Below, in pieces: positions 44,627 to 52,442 of a stretch of 64,000 nucleotides of DNA (its first letter is position 1; each line of letters opens with the position of its first letter). This DNA is from Paludibacter sp. (GTDB lineage: Bacteria > Bacteroidota > Bacteroidia > Bacteroidales > Paludibacteraceae). The translations under genes were made by a program, and so were the position numbers. The notes under the pieces were generated by a model, which worked only from the letters and a program-made list of their open reading frames with translations, was not told the origin of the DNA and did no database searches. The stretch lies in the NCBI GenBank assembly GCA_028710895.1, contig JAQTTH010000016.1, positions 45,818-109,817 on the forward strand, read 5' to 3'.

Positions 44627-45577
44627 ATGATTAACAGAGCATTATTACGTACTAAGATTGTACAAATCTTATATTCTTATTACAAAAGCGACAGCAAATC
44701 GTTTCCTGTTGCCGAAAAAGAATTGTTTCACAGTATCGAAAAGACCTACGATTTGTATTATCACCTACTACAATTATCGATAGAAATCACCCGATTCGCT
44801 TCCGACCGCATTGAAACAAAACGAAATAAGCTTCGCCCCACAGAAGAAGATTTAAATCCCAATACCCGTTTCATTGATAATTCATTTATAGCTCAACTGT
44901 CAAAAAACATACAGTTCAATGAGTTTCTTACAGCCAATAAACTTTCGTGGGTAAACGATTCAGAGATCATTAAAGTGTTGTATGAACAAATTTTAGCATC
45001 TGAATTTTACAAGGAATACATGCAGGCTCCAGCTGCAGATTATGCTGCTGATAAAGATATCTGGCGTAAAATTTACAAGAAAATAATGCTGCAAAGCGAA
45101 GATTTGGACGATTCTATTCAGGATCAGAATATCTATTGGACCGACGATATTGAAATGGTTGTGAGCTTTATCATAAAAACAATCAAACGTTTTGATGCTT
45201 CGAAAGGCGACGAACAAGCACTTTTGCCTATGTTCAAAGACGAAGAAGATGCAGACTTTGCCCGTAAATTGCTCCGTAATGTGTTGACTAAAGGAGATGA
45301 TCTCCGTCAGATGATTGACGTGAATACCAAAAATTGGGAACTGGATCGTATCGCTTTTATGGATATTGTGATTATGGAAGTAGCATTGGCCGAATTGATG
45401 GATTTCCCGACAATTCCGGTAAATGTTACATTAAACGAATATATTGAAATTGCAAAAACATACAGCACCGACAAGAGTGGAACGTTTATTAATGGTGTTC
45501 TCGATAACATTGTCGGACAACTTAGAAAAGATAATAAGTTGATTAAGGTGGTGATGTTTAGTGATAATAAGAAATAA
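44627..45577 (+). CDS. nusB: Transcription antitermination factor NusB (long form)
   Basis: A 316-residue protein, about twice as long as the 139-residue E. coli NusB, which is normal for Bacteroidota. The start MINRALLRTKIVQILYSYYKSD resembles the RNA-binding helix of NusB, and the C-terminal half has the NusB fold segment NWELDRIAFMDIVIMEVALAELMDFPTIPVNVTLNEYIEIAKTYST with the final DKSGTFINGVLDNI. NusB with NusE supports antitermination in ribosomal RNA operons. It heads the run nusB-yajC-ybbR. Confidence 0.92.
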   Translation: MINRALLRTKIVQILYSYYKSDSKSFPVAEKELFHSIEKTYDLYYHLLQLSIEITRFASDRIETKRNKLRPTEEDLNPNTRFIDNSFIAQLSKNIQFNEFLTANKLSWVNDSEIIKVLYEQILASEFYKEYMQAPAADYAADKDIWRKIYKKIMLQSEDLDDSIQDQNIYWTDDIEMVVSFIIKTIKRFDASKGDEQALLPMFKDEEDADFARKLLRNVLTKGDDLRQMIDVNTKNWELDRIAFMDIVIMEVALAELMDFPTIPVNVTLNEYIEIAKTYSTDKSGTFINGVLDNIVGQLRKDNKLIKVVMFSDNKK

Positions 45578-45619
45578 TAAACTATTTTTGTATCTATAAT
45601 TTTTTAAAAACAAAAGAAT

Positions 45620-45949
45620 ATGAATTTAATGAGCATTTTATTACAAGCTGCAGCTCCTGCCGGAGGTGGTATGGGTAGCTACTCAAGTATCTTTATGATG
45701 GTGGCTATTTTTGTGGTTTTCTATTTCTTCATGATTCGCCCACAAACTAAACGTCAGAAAGAAATCAAAAAACAACGTGAAGCTATGCAACCGGGCGACA
45801 AAGTAGTTACTTCAGGTGGTATTTATGGTAAAGTAAAAGAAATTAAAGAAACGACAGTTATCGTTGAAATAGCTGATAATGTTCGCATTAAAGTAGATAA
45901 AAATTCTGTTTTTGCTACTGCTGAAGATGCACAAACCGAAGTAAAATAA
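45620..45949 (+). CDS. yajC: Preprotein translocase accessory protein YajC
   Basis: A 109-residue protein with one membrane segment (IFMMVAIFVVFYFFMIRPQTKRQKE, about 24-48) and a small cytoplasmic SH3-like part (MQPGDKVVTSGGIYGKVKEIKETTVIVEIADNVRIKVDKNSV). YajC associates with SecDF at the Sec translocon. Position 42 bp after nusB and 10 bp before a YbbR-domain gene matches the gene order known in Bacteroidales. Confidence 0.96.
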   Translation: MNLMSILLQAAAPAGGGMGSYSSIFMMVAIFVVFYFFMIRPQTKRQKEIKKQREAMQPGDKVVTSGGIYGKVKEIKETTVIVEIADNVRIKVDKNSVFATAEDAQTEVK

Positions 45950-45959
45950 TTCGGATTTT

Positions 45960-46952
45960 ATGGCTGAAAAAGGCGGCATAAGGTTTCTAAAATATTACAT
46001 GCAAAAGCTTAAATCATTCTTTTTGTCAAAAGATATTTTAAGCTTTTTGCTTTTTCTTGCCCTCTCAGCCACTTTTTGGTTTGTAAATGCTTTGGGTAAA
46101 GAGCGGGAAACAACGATTACTATTCCTGTTAGGTATATTGGCATTCCATTGAATGTAGCAGTTACCAATTCTCCCCCTACCGAAATTCAATTGATTGTTA
46201 AAGATCAGGGATTAATGCTTTTTGATTATTCAAAAAGTGACCTTACCCCTTTGAGTATTGACGTAACCAGGTCATTTAAACAGAAAGGTGAGATTCTGAT
46301 TACTTCAGATCAACTCACAGGTAGCATTAACCGCTATATGCGCATGCAGCCAACTACTAAAGTGTTGGGAATTCATCCAGATTCTATTTTAATCCGGTAT
46401 CAAAAGCTGAGTGTAAAGGAACTGCCTGTTCAGTTAGTTTCAAAAGTTGAACTTGTGAGTCAGTATATGCAGAGTTCGGAGGTGTTACTAAAACCATCGA
46501 AAGTGCTTGTTTATGGTCCGAAAAGTGTTTTGGATACTATGGTTTCTGTTCAAACAGAATTGGTTGAAATCAAGAATTTGAAAGATACTACCTATTTGCG
46601 TTGTAAACTAAAGCCACTGAAATCTATTCGGTTCTCGAGTAATATTATAAATTTGTGCTTCTTTGTGGAACCATTTACCGAACGCAAAATTCAAATCCCT
46701 ATCAGCTCGATAAATTGCCCCTCAAATTTGACAATCAGAACTTTTCCTGCATTAGTAAATGCAACCTTTATTGTTGGATTGAGTCATTTTAAAGTATTTA
46801 ATTCAAATGATTTACAAGTTTATCTTGATTATAATACATTACAATCCGGCAAGTTTAGCAAGCAAAAACTTTTGATCAAGAATAATTCGAATTTTATTTC
46901 AAATATTAGAATTTCACCGGAGGATGTAGAGTTCGTTCTGGAAGAAAAATAA
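45960..46952 (+). CDS. YbbR-domain membrane-anchored protein
   Basis: A 330-residue protein with one N-terminal membrane segment (FLLFLALSATFWFVNALGKE, about 30-50) followed by YbbR-like beta domains exposed outside the cytoplasmic membrane (TTITIPVRYIGIPLNVAV, LPVQLVSKVELVSQYM, KVLVYGPKSVLDTM, RKIQIPIS). YbbR proteins are linked to cell envelope functions, in Firmicutes to cyclic-di-AMP synthesis; the role here is unknown. Last gene of nusB-yajC-ybbR; the next gene belongs to sugar nucleotide synthesis. Confidence 0.85.
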   Translation: MAEKGGIRFLKYYMQKLKSFFLSKDILSFLLFLALSATFWFVNALGKERETTITIPVRYIGIPLNVAVTNSPPTEIQLIVKDQGLMLFDYSKSDLTPLSIDVTRSFKQKGEILITSDQLTGSINRYMRMQPTTKVLGIHPDSILIRYQKLSVKELPVQLVSKVELVSQYMQSSEVLLKPSKVLVYGPKSVLDTMVSVQTELVEIKNLKDTTYLRCKLKPLKSIRFSSNIINLCFFVEPFTERKIQIPISSINCPSNLTIRTFPALVNATFIVGLSHFKVFNSNDLQVYLDYNTLQSGKFSKQKLLIKNNSNFISNIRISPEDVEFVLEEK

Positions 46953-47003
46953 CTGATCGCATATAAATTATAAAAAATTCTCATTTTGGGAGAATTTGGA
47001 GTT

Positions 47004-48131
47004 ATGAAGAATATACAAATGGTTGACTTACGAAGTCAATACGAGAAGATAAAAGAAGAAGTAAATGCCGGAATTCAGGATGTGATTGATACCACGACAT
47101 TTATAAAAGGTGGAAAAGTAAATGATTTTCAACATAATCTGGAAGCTTATTTGAATGTAAAACACGTTATCCCTGTTGGTAACGGAACTGACGCTTTACA
47201 GATTGCCCTGATGGCAATGGGTTTGAAACCCGGAGACGAAGTAATTACACCAACATTTACTTTTATTGCAACTGCCGAAGTAGTGGCCTTGCTGGGATTA
47301 ACCCCTGTTGTAGTGGATGTTGATTTTGATACATTCAATATTTCTATTGAATCGTTGAAAAAAGCCATTACTCCAAAAACAAAAGCCATTGTCCCGGTCC
47401 ATTTATTTGGACAAAATGCCGATATGGAAGCCATTTTAGCTCTTGCCAAAGAGCATAATCTATATGTGTTGGAAGATGCCTGTCAATCCATTGGCTCGGT
47501 TTATACGTTTTCCGATGGTCGTCAGGTTCAGTCAGGATGCGTGGGTGATATTGGTTGTACTTCTTTCTTCCCATCTAAGAACCTTGGTTGCTTTGGCGAT
47601 GGTGGTGCTATTTTCACCAACAATGATGAGCTTGCTGCTAAAATGCGTTCAATTGCCAATCATGGTATGGTAGTTCGTTATTATCACGATGTAGTGGGAG
47701 TTAATTCTCGTTTAGATAGTATTCAGGCAGCTGTATTGGATGTCAAGCTTAAAAAACTGGACGAATATTGTTCTAACCGCCTTTCGGCTGCCGATTATTA
47801 TGATGCAGCATTCTCTGTAACAGATAAATTGATTACCCCGGCACGTATAGCCCAATCTTCACATGTTTTTCATCAGTATACCTTGAAATTGAACGGAGTT
47901 GACAGAGCCGGATTGATAAAATATTTGGCAGATAGAGGTATTCCGGCAATGATTTATTACCCCGTGCCCTTGCATTTACAAAAAGCATATCAGGATGCAC
48001 GCTATAAAGCCGGTGATTTCCCGGTTGCAGAAAAGCTGAGCGAATGCGTTATGTCATTACCAATGCATACTGAATTATCGGAAGAGCAACTGGAATATAT
48101 TACTAAAAGTGTGTTGGAATTTGTAGGTTGA
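47004..48131 (+). CDS. wbpE: WbpE-like UDP-sugar aminotransferase (DegT/DnrJ/EryC1 family)
   Basis: About 375 residues from the ATG at 47004; the frame also allows a TTG at 46986. It is a pyridoxal phosphate aminotransferase: MVDLRSQYEKIKEE, NGTDALQIALMAMGL, DEVITPTFTFIATAEVVALL, VLEDACQSIGS (binding aspartate) and CTSFFPSKNLGCFGDGGAIF with the Schiff-base lysine in PSKNLG. The sequence strongly recalls Pseudomonas WbpE, which aminates UDP-3-keto-GlcNAc-uronic acid. WbpD- and WbpB-like genes follow, completing the pathway toward UDP-2,3-diacetamido-2,3-dideoxy-glucuronic acid, a surface polysaccharide precursor. WbpA is not in the window. Confidence 0.88.
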   Translation: MKNIQMVDLRSQYEKIKEEVNAGIQDVIDTTTFIKGGKVNDFQHNLEAYLNVKHVIPVGNGTDALQIALMAMGLKPGDEVITPTFTFIATAEVVALLGLTPVVVDVDFDTFNISIESLKKAITPKTKAIVPVHLFGQNADMEAILALAKEHNLYVLEDACQSIGSVYTFSDGRQVQSGCVGDIGCTSFFPSKNLGCFGDGGAIFTNNDELAAKMRSIANHGMVVRYYHDVVGVNSRLDSIQAAVLDVKLKKLDEYCSNRLSAADYYDAAFSVTDKLITPARIAQSSHVFHQYTLKLNGVDRAGLIKYLADRGIPAMIYYPVPLHLQKAYQDARYKAGDFPVAEKLSECVMSLPMHTELSEEQLEYITKSVLEFVG

Positions 48132-48163
48132 TTATTTTGAATCGCATTTAAATTTGTGATAAA

Positions 48164-48715
48164 ATGATTCAGGAAGAAGATTTGCCCATATGCCATACGT
48201 GCATGAATAGACTCTATAATGCTAAGAATGAGTTGCTCTGTGGAAAGAAACTGGATAATAGTAATATTCAGTTTTTCTGTTCTGGTTTTTTACCTGAAGA
48301 AGTGTATGAGGATAAAGAGTTTTTGACTAAAGAGGATAGGGCTGAAAATTCAAAAAGGAAGATTAATACATTTTTCTCATTAATAGCGGCATTCTATCTA
48401 ATAATTATGATCGCGATTGTTTTTTCGGATAAAAATGATATTGCCCATGGTTTGACTACATTAATTTCATTATTGATCGGATTATTATTGTTTTTAGCTA
48501 TTTATAAAGGTAAACGTTGGGCTAAAAGATTGAATAATATATTATATAGCGTTACTTTATTTAGGGTTCTTATAAGTTTGGGTACTGATATTGATGATTA
48601 TATGGAATTATTGTTGAATGTAATTCTAATTTTATTTATTGTTTTTGTTTTATATTTTATCAATGCAGACAGGGATTTTAGAAGACATTTTAAATTACAG
48701 TCATATCACAAATAA
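48164..48715 (+). CDS. Membrane protein with N-terminal Cys4 zinc-binding-like motif
   Basis: A 183-residue protein I do not recognise. The N terminus has CHTC (C10, C13), C26 and C39 spaced like a zinc knuckle, then an acidic linker, and four predicted membrane segments: [19 protein letters not shown] (about 68-87), [30 protein letters not shown] and [18 protein letters not shown]. The gene lies between wbpE (33 bp upstream) and wbpD (20 bp downstream) in the same direction and is more AT-rich than its neighbours. It may be unrelated cargo or a partner of the polysaccharide pathway; nothing in the sequence decides this. Confidence 0.65.
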   Translation: MIQEEDLPICHTCMNRLYNAKNELLCGKKLDNSNIQFFCSGFLPEEVYEDKEFLTKEDRAENSKRKINTFFSLIAAFYLIIMIAIVFSDKNDIAHGLTTLISLLIGLLLFLAIYKGKRWAKRLNNILYSVTLFRVLISLGTDIDDYMELLLNVILILFIVFVLYFINADRDFRRHFKLQSYHK

Positions 48716-48734
48716 CCAAATAATCCAATATAAT

Positions 48735-49313
48735 ATGAACGAATACTTTGCTCATGAAACAGCAGTTATTGATGCCGGTTGTGAAATAGGAAGTGGTACT
48801 AAAATATGGCATTTCTCTCATATTATGTCGGGATGTTTCATTGGCGAAAGTTGTAATATCGGGCAAAATGTAGTAATTTCGCCGGCTGTTAAACTTGGCA
48901 GAAACGTCAAGATCCAAAACAATGTATCGGTGTATACGGGTGTTATTTGCGAGGATGATGTTTTCTTAGGTCCTTCGATGGTTTTTACGAATGTAATTAA
49001 TCCAAGAAGCCATGTAAACCGAAAGAATGAATATGCCGAAACAATTGTTCGTAAAGGTGCCAGTATTGGTGCTAATGCAACCGTTGTTTGTGGAAATGAG
49101 ATAGGTGAATATGCGCTAATTGGTGCAGGTGCTGTAATTACAAAAGCTGTAAAATCTTTTGCATTGGTTGTCGGAAACCCAGCAAAACAAATTGGTTGGG
49201 TAAGCGAAAACGGACACAAATTGCATTTTGATGAATCCGGTAAAGCAGTTTGTCCGGAAACCGGGCAGGAGTATGTATTGAATAATGGGGAGGTAACTAA
49301 AATTTCCAATTAA
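48735..49313 (+). CDS. wbpD: WbpD-like N-acetyltransferase (hexapeptide repeat)
   Basis: 192 residues from the ATG at 48735 ([19 protein letters not shown]); the frame is open upstream into the previous gene but this start matches the family. Left-handed beta-helix hexapeptide repeats run from about residue 10 to 150: [79 protein letters not shown]. The segment [19 protein letters not shown] is diagnostic for WbpD, which acetylates the 3-amino group of UDP-GlcNAc3NA. The last codons and stop codon are formed by repeat-like sequence AATTTCCAAT that continues into the four-helix-bundle cassette. Confidence 0.88.
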   Translation: MNEYFAHETAVIDAGCEIGSGTKIWHFSHIMSGCFIGESCNIGQNVVISPAVKLGRNVKIQNNVSVYTGVICEDDVFLGPSMVFTNVINPRSHVNRKNEYAETIVRKGASIGANATVVCGNEIGEYALIGAGAVITKAVKSFALVVGNPAKQIGWVSENGHKLHFDESGKAVCPETGQEYVLNNGEVTKISN

Positions 49314-49334
49314 TTAATTTCCAATTTCCAATTT
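49314..49334 (+). repeat. Left inverted-repeat flank of four-helix-bundle cassette 1
   Basis: Begins directly after the wbpD stop codon. It matches the reverse complement of 49710-49730 at 19 of 21 positions, and 49316-49333 is identical to 13571-13588. Confidence 0.75.
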
Positions 49335-49358
49335 GAGTTAGTTCTTAGATAGTTTTAT

Positions 49359-49703
49359 ATGGAAAAAGAGAATATAATTTTAGACAAGTCGTTTCAATTT
49401 GCACTTGAAATAATCAATTCTGCTGAAATTTTAAATGCAAATAAGAAGTTCTTATTAAGTAATCAATTATTTCGTTCAGGTACATCCATTGGAGCAAACA
49501 TTCGTGAGGCACAACATGCTGAAAGTCCTGCTGATTTTATTCATAAATTGAAAATATCAGCTAAAGAAGCTGAAGAAACAGAGTATTGGTTATTACTTTG
49601 CAAGCATTCAACCCATTATCCAACAAATGAGAAATTGATATCTGACTTAAAAGAAATTCAAAAAATATTGACAAAAATAATTCATACAACCAAGAACAAG
49701 TAA
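49359..49703 (+). CDS. Four-helix-bundle protein (IVP/S23 family), cassette 1
   Basis: A 114-residue all-helical protein of the four-helix-bundle family (TIGR02436 type), known from open reading frames inside 23S rRNA intervening sequences and related to Avd of diversity-generating retroelements. Typical features are SFQFALEIINSAEIL, LLSNQLFRSGTSIGANIREAQHAES and FIHKLKISAKEAEETEYWLLL. Biochemical function is unknown; Avd-like members bind nucleic acid. The gene sits inside the wbp operon between wbpD and wbpB, framed by inverted repeats, so it looks like an inserted cassette instead of an operon member. Confidence 0.9.
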   Translation: MEKENIILDKSFQFALEIINSAEILNANKKFLLSNQLFRSGTSIGANIREAQHAESPADFIHKLKISAKEAEETEYWLLLCKHSTHYPTNEKLISDLKEIQKILTKIIHTTKNK

Positions 49704-49709
49704 AATTGA

Positions 49710-49730
49710 AAATTGGTAATTGAAAATTAA
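49710..49730 (+). repeat. Right inverted-repeat flank of four-helix-bundle cassette 1
   Basis: Reverse complement pairs with 49314-49334 at 19 of 21 positions. Lies between the four-helix-bundle stop codon and the next start codon at 49743. Confidence 0.75.
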
Positions 49731-49742
49731 ATAATTGAACAA

Positions 49743-50762
49743 ATGATTAAATTTGCAGTAATTGGACAAGGCCACATTGGTAAACGTCATGCCGAAATGA
49801 TTCGTCGTAACGATGAAGCTGAACTTGTTGCAGTATGTGATGTACTACCAAAAGAAAAAATAGGATTAGCTGAAATAACCGAACCTTATTTCAACAGTAT
49901 CGACGATTTATTGGCAGCTGATTTGGATATTGATGTTATAAATATTTGTACTCCAAATGGTTTTCATGCTGAATATGCTATCAAAGCGTTGGAAGATAAG
50001 AAACACGTGGTACTTGAAAAGCCAATTGCGCTGACAAAGAAAGATGCAGAACGTATTCTGTTTAAATCTCTTGAGGTTTCCCGCCACGTATTCTGTGTGA
50101 TGCAGAACCGTTATTCACCTCCTTCGGTTTGGTTGAAAGAGTTGGCTGATAACAATACATTGGGTGATATTTTTATGGTCAAACTTGACTGCTATTGGAA
50201 CCGCGATGATCGTTATTACAAAAAAGGAAACTGGCACGGTGATGCGAAGTTGGATGGTGGAACATTGTTTACACAGTTTTCGCACTTTATCGATATTATG
50301 TACTGGCTGTTTGGCGATGTACAAAATATCCGTGGAAACTTTGCTGATTTTAATCACAAAGAATTGACTGATTTTGAAGATAGCGGTGTTGTGACGTTTG
50401 ATTTTGTGAATGGAGGCATGGGTTCATTGAACTATTCAACGTCTATTTGGGATACTAATCTCGAAAGCAGCATAACCATTATTGGTTCGAAAGGGACTGT
50501 GAAAGTTGCCGGACAATACATGAACGAAGTAACTTATTGCCATATTAAAGATTATGTAATGCCTGAACTGGCTCCTTCAAATCCACCTAACGATTATGGA
50601 TTGTATAAAGGTTCGGCGCAAAACCACCATTATGTGATTGAAAACGTGATTGAGAAACTAACTGACAAAGGAAGTATTACTACCAATGTGTTGGAAGGCT
50701 TGAAAGTGGTAGATATTATCGAACGCATCTATGCTGTGCGTGACGCGCAGTGGAAAAAATAA
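49743..50762 (+). CDS. wbpB: WbpB-like UDP-GlcNAc-uronate 3-dehydrogenase (Gfo/Idh/MocA)
   Basis: A 339-residue NAD-dependent oxidoreductase. The N terminus holds the Rossmann motif GQGHIGKRHAEMI (8-20), then VCDVLPKEK and the family mark HVVLEKPIALTKKDAE with the conserved EKP lysine (about 96). The C-terminal domain contains LDGGTLFTQFSHFIDIMYWLFGD. WbpB oxidises the 3-OH of UDP-GlcNAc-uronic acid, giving the keto sugar used by WbpE. The order wbpE, (membrane protein), wbpD, (four-helix cassette), wbpB supports this assignment over other Gfo/Idh/MocA functions. Confidence 0.85.
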   Translation: MIKFAVIGQGHIGKRHAEMIRRNDEAELVAVCDVLPKEKIGLAEITEPYFNSIDDLLAADLDIDVINICTPNGFHAEYAIKALEDKKHVVLEKPIALTKKDAERILFKSLEVSRHVFCVMQNRYSPPSVWLKELADNNTLGDIFMVKLDCYWNRDDRYYKKGNWHGDAKLDGGTLFTQFSHFIDIMYWLFGDVQNIRGNFADFNHKELTDFEDSGVVTFDFVNGGMGSLNYSTSIWDTNLESSITIIGSKGTVKVAGQYMNEVTYCHIKDYVMPELAPSNPPNDYGLYKGSAQNHHYVIENVIEKLTDKGSITTNVLEGLKVVDIIERIYAVRDAQWKK

Positions 50763-50775
50763 AATCTTACAAATT

Positions 50776-51246
50776 ATGATACAACGTATTCAAAGTGTTT
50801 ATTTGTTTCTAATTGTAATTCTGGCAGGATTGACAATTGGTTTACCTGTTGCCAGTTTAATCAATGTAAAGTCTAATCTGTTGTATGTGATTGATATTCG
50901 TGGAATCTCGCTTATTCAACCAACGGGAGCGGCTGTATTTCAATCTGCAACATCTATGCTCACCACATTTGCAGCTGTGTTTGGAACTATATCGTTGATT
51001 ACCATCTTTTCGTATAAAAACAGGGTAAAACAAATCCGGTTATCGGTATTGAACTTTCTTTTTATGATTGGTTATTATGTTGCTTTGATAATCTACATTT
51101 GGATAGCTTGTAGCTCATTGGCTGCTGAATGGCATTTACGCTTTGCAGCGGTTCTACCGATTATTTCTATGATTTTCAATTACCTGGCTATTGGTGCCAT
51201 TGGTAAGGATGAAAAGCTTGTAAAATCGTTGGATAGAATACGATAG
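50776..51246 (+). CDS. DUF4293 membrane protein
   Basis: 156 residues from the ATG at 50776 (MIQRIQSVYLFLIVILAGLTIG); the open frame reaches back into wbpB. It has four predicted membrane segments and the shape of DUF4293, an uncharacterised Bacteroidota family with short N-terminal MIQRIQ(S/T)VYL. It starts 13 bp after wbpB and ends before a terminator, so it is transcribed with the wbp genes or from a promoter inside wbpB. Function unknown. Confidence 0.85.
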   Translation: MIQRIQSVYLFLIVILAGLTIGLPVASLINVKSNLLYVIDIRGISLIQPTGAAVFQSATSMLTTFAAVFGTISLITIFSYKNRVKQIRLSVLNFLFMIGYYVALIIYIWIACSSLAAEWHLRFAAVLPIISMIFNYLAIGAIGKDEKLVKSLDRIR

Positions 51247-51275
51247 ACTTGTTTTCTAAAGATTATATCTAAATA

Positions 51276-51301
51276 AAACGCCTTTGTTTTCAGAGGCGTT
51301 T
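51276..51301 (+). terminator. Terminator after DUF4293 gene
   Basis: AAACGCCT (51276-51283) pairs with AGGCGTTT (51294-51301) with extra CTTTG/CAGAG-type pairing, followed by TTGTTGTTTT. Confidence 0.75.
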
Positions 51302-51371
51302 GTTGTTTTATTTTGATGTTGAACAATCGATTCGCATTTGCTGTTTATTCAATCAACAAATACATAGGCAA

Positions 51372-52295
51372 ATGAAAACGAATCAGATAATTATCATGTT
51401 ACTTTTGCTTGTAAGCCAAAGTGCCTGTACACAAACGAATAAAAAAATGAAATACAATCAACTAACACCCGAAGAACAAGCCGTTATATTGCATAAAGCC
51501 ACTGAACGCCCTTTTGTAGGAGAATATACCGATAATAAAGCTACGGGAGTTTATGTGTGCAAGCAGTGCGATGCACCGCTTTACCGATCGGAAGATAAAT
51601 TTGAATCGCATTGCGGATGGCCGAGTTTTGACGATGAGATAAAAGGTGCAGTAAAACGTATTCCGGATGCTGATGGACAGCGCACTGAGATTGTGTGTGC
51701 TAATTGTGGTGGTCATCTGGGGCATGTATTTATCGGGGAGCAATATACAGCTAAAAATACCCGTTATTGTGTCAATTCAATATCAATGAAATTTATTCCT
51801 GCAAAAAATACCAATATGGAAACAGCTTATTTTGCTTCCGGATGCTTCTGGGGCACCGAATATCACTTTATGAAAGCCAAAGGGGTGAAAGAAACTACCG
51901 TTGGCTATATGGGTGGACATACCCAGCACCCTACTTACAAAGAAGTTTGCACTGGCGAAACCGGACATGCTGAAACAACCGAAGTGGTTTTTGATACTAC
52001 CCAAACTTCGTACGAAGACATGGTGAAGTTATACTTCGAAACGCATGATTTTACGCAGGTAGGAGGGCAGGGACCTGATATTGGTGACCAGTACCGCTCG
52101 GTTATTTTCTATACTTCGGAAGCGCAGAAACAAGTGGCTGAAAAATACATTGACATTTTGACCAACAAAGGCTACAAAGTGGCTACTATTCTGGAAAAAG
52201 CTCCAGAGTTTTGGCCTGCTGAAGATTACCATCAGGAATATTACGACAAAAAACACGGTTCGCCTTATTGCCATATCTACCGGAAGATTTTCTAA
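51372..52295 (+). CDS. msrBA: MsrB-MsrA fused methionine sulfoxide reductase, lipoprotein
   Basis: 307 residues from the ATG at 51372, which gives a lipoprotein signal (MKTNQIIIMLLLLVSQSAC). The MsrB domain comes first: CKQC and CANC zinc cysteines, CGWPSFDD, GGHLGHVF and the catalytic YCVNSISMKF. The MsrA domain follows with the catalytic AYFASGCFWGTEYHF, GYMGGHTQHPTYKEVCTGETGHAE and EDYHQEYYDKK. Together they reduce R- and S-methionine sulfoxide. The signal places this fusion in the periplasm, repairing exported proteins. The 5' frame is open to 51300 but starts inside a terminator. Confidence 0.95.
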   Translation: MKTNQIIIMLLLLVSQSACTQTNKKMKYNQLTPEEQAVILHKATERPFVGEYTDNKATGVYVCKQCDAPLYRSEDKFESHCGWPSFDDEIKGAVKRIPDADGQRTEIVCANCGGHLGHVFIGEQYTAKNTRYCVNSISMKFIPAKNTNMETAYFASGCFWGTEYHFMKAKGVKETTVGYMGGHTQHPTYKEVCTGETGHAETTEVVFDTTQTSYEDMVKLYFETHDFTQVGGQGPDIGDQYRSVIFYTSEAQKQVAEKYIDILTNKGYKVATILEKAPEFWPAEDYHQEYYDKKHGSPYCHIYRKIF

Positions 52296-52315
52296 TCAAT
52301 TATTGCTTTTAAATA

Positions 52316-52377
52316 GGGTTTCGCGATTTTTAATCGCGCATATTATTATTTGACCGCGATTAAAAATCGCGAAACCC
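52316..52377. repeat. Nested perfect inverted repeat
   Basis: Two 23-bp arms (52316-52338 and 52355-52377, both built around TTTCGCGATTTTTAATCGCG) are perfect reverse complements with a 16-base loop. Each arm is itself a hairpin: CGCGATT-TTT-AATCGCG. It lies between convergent msrBA and panE and is followed by a normal terminator, so it is more than termination needs. Confidence 0.9.
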
Positions 52378-52383
52378 ATAATA

Positions 52384-52421
52384 AACGGGGACAAACAATT
52401 TTAATATCATTTGTCCCCGTT
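52384..52421. terminator. Bidirectional terminator between msrBA and panE
   Basis: Perfect 12-bp stem AACGGGGACAAA / TTTGTCCCCGTT with a 14-base loop; T-poor tail, but G+C-rich core in an AT-rich gap. Confidence 0.65.
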
Positions 52422-52442
52422 GACTATATATTCTATCTGGTT

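Noticed and set aside
48639..48734. Upstream extension of the wbpD-like gene
   Set aside because: It overlaps the previous gene and encodes a hydrophobic stretch foreign to the hexapeptide family; the ATG at 48735 fits.
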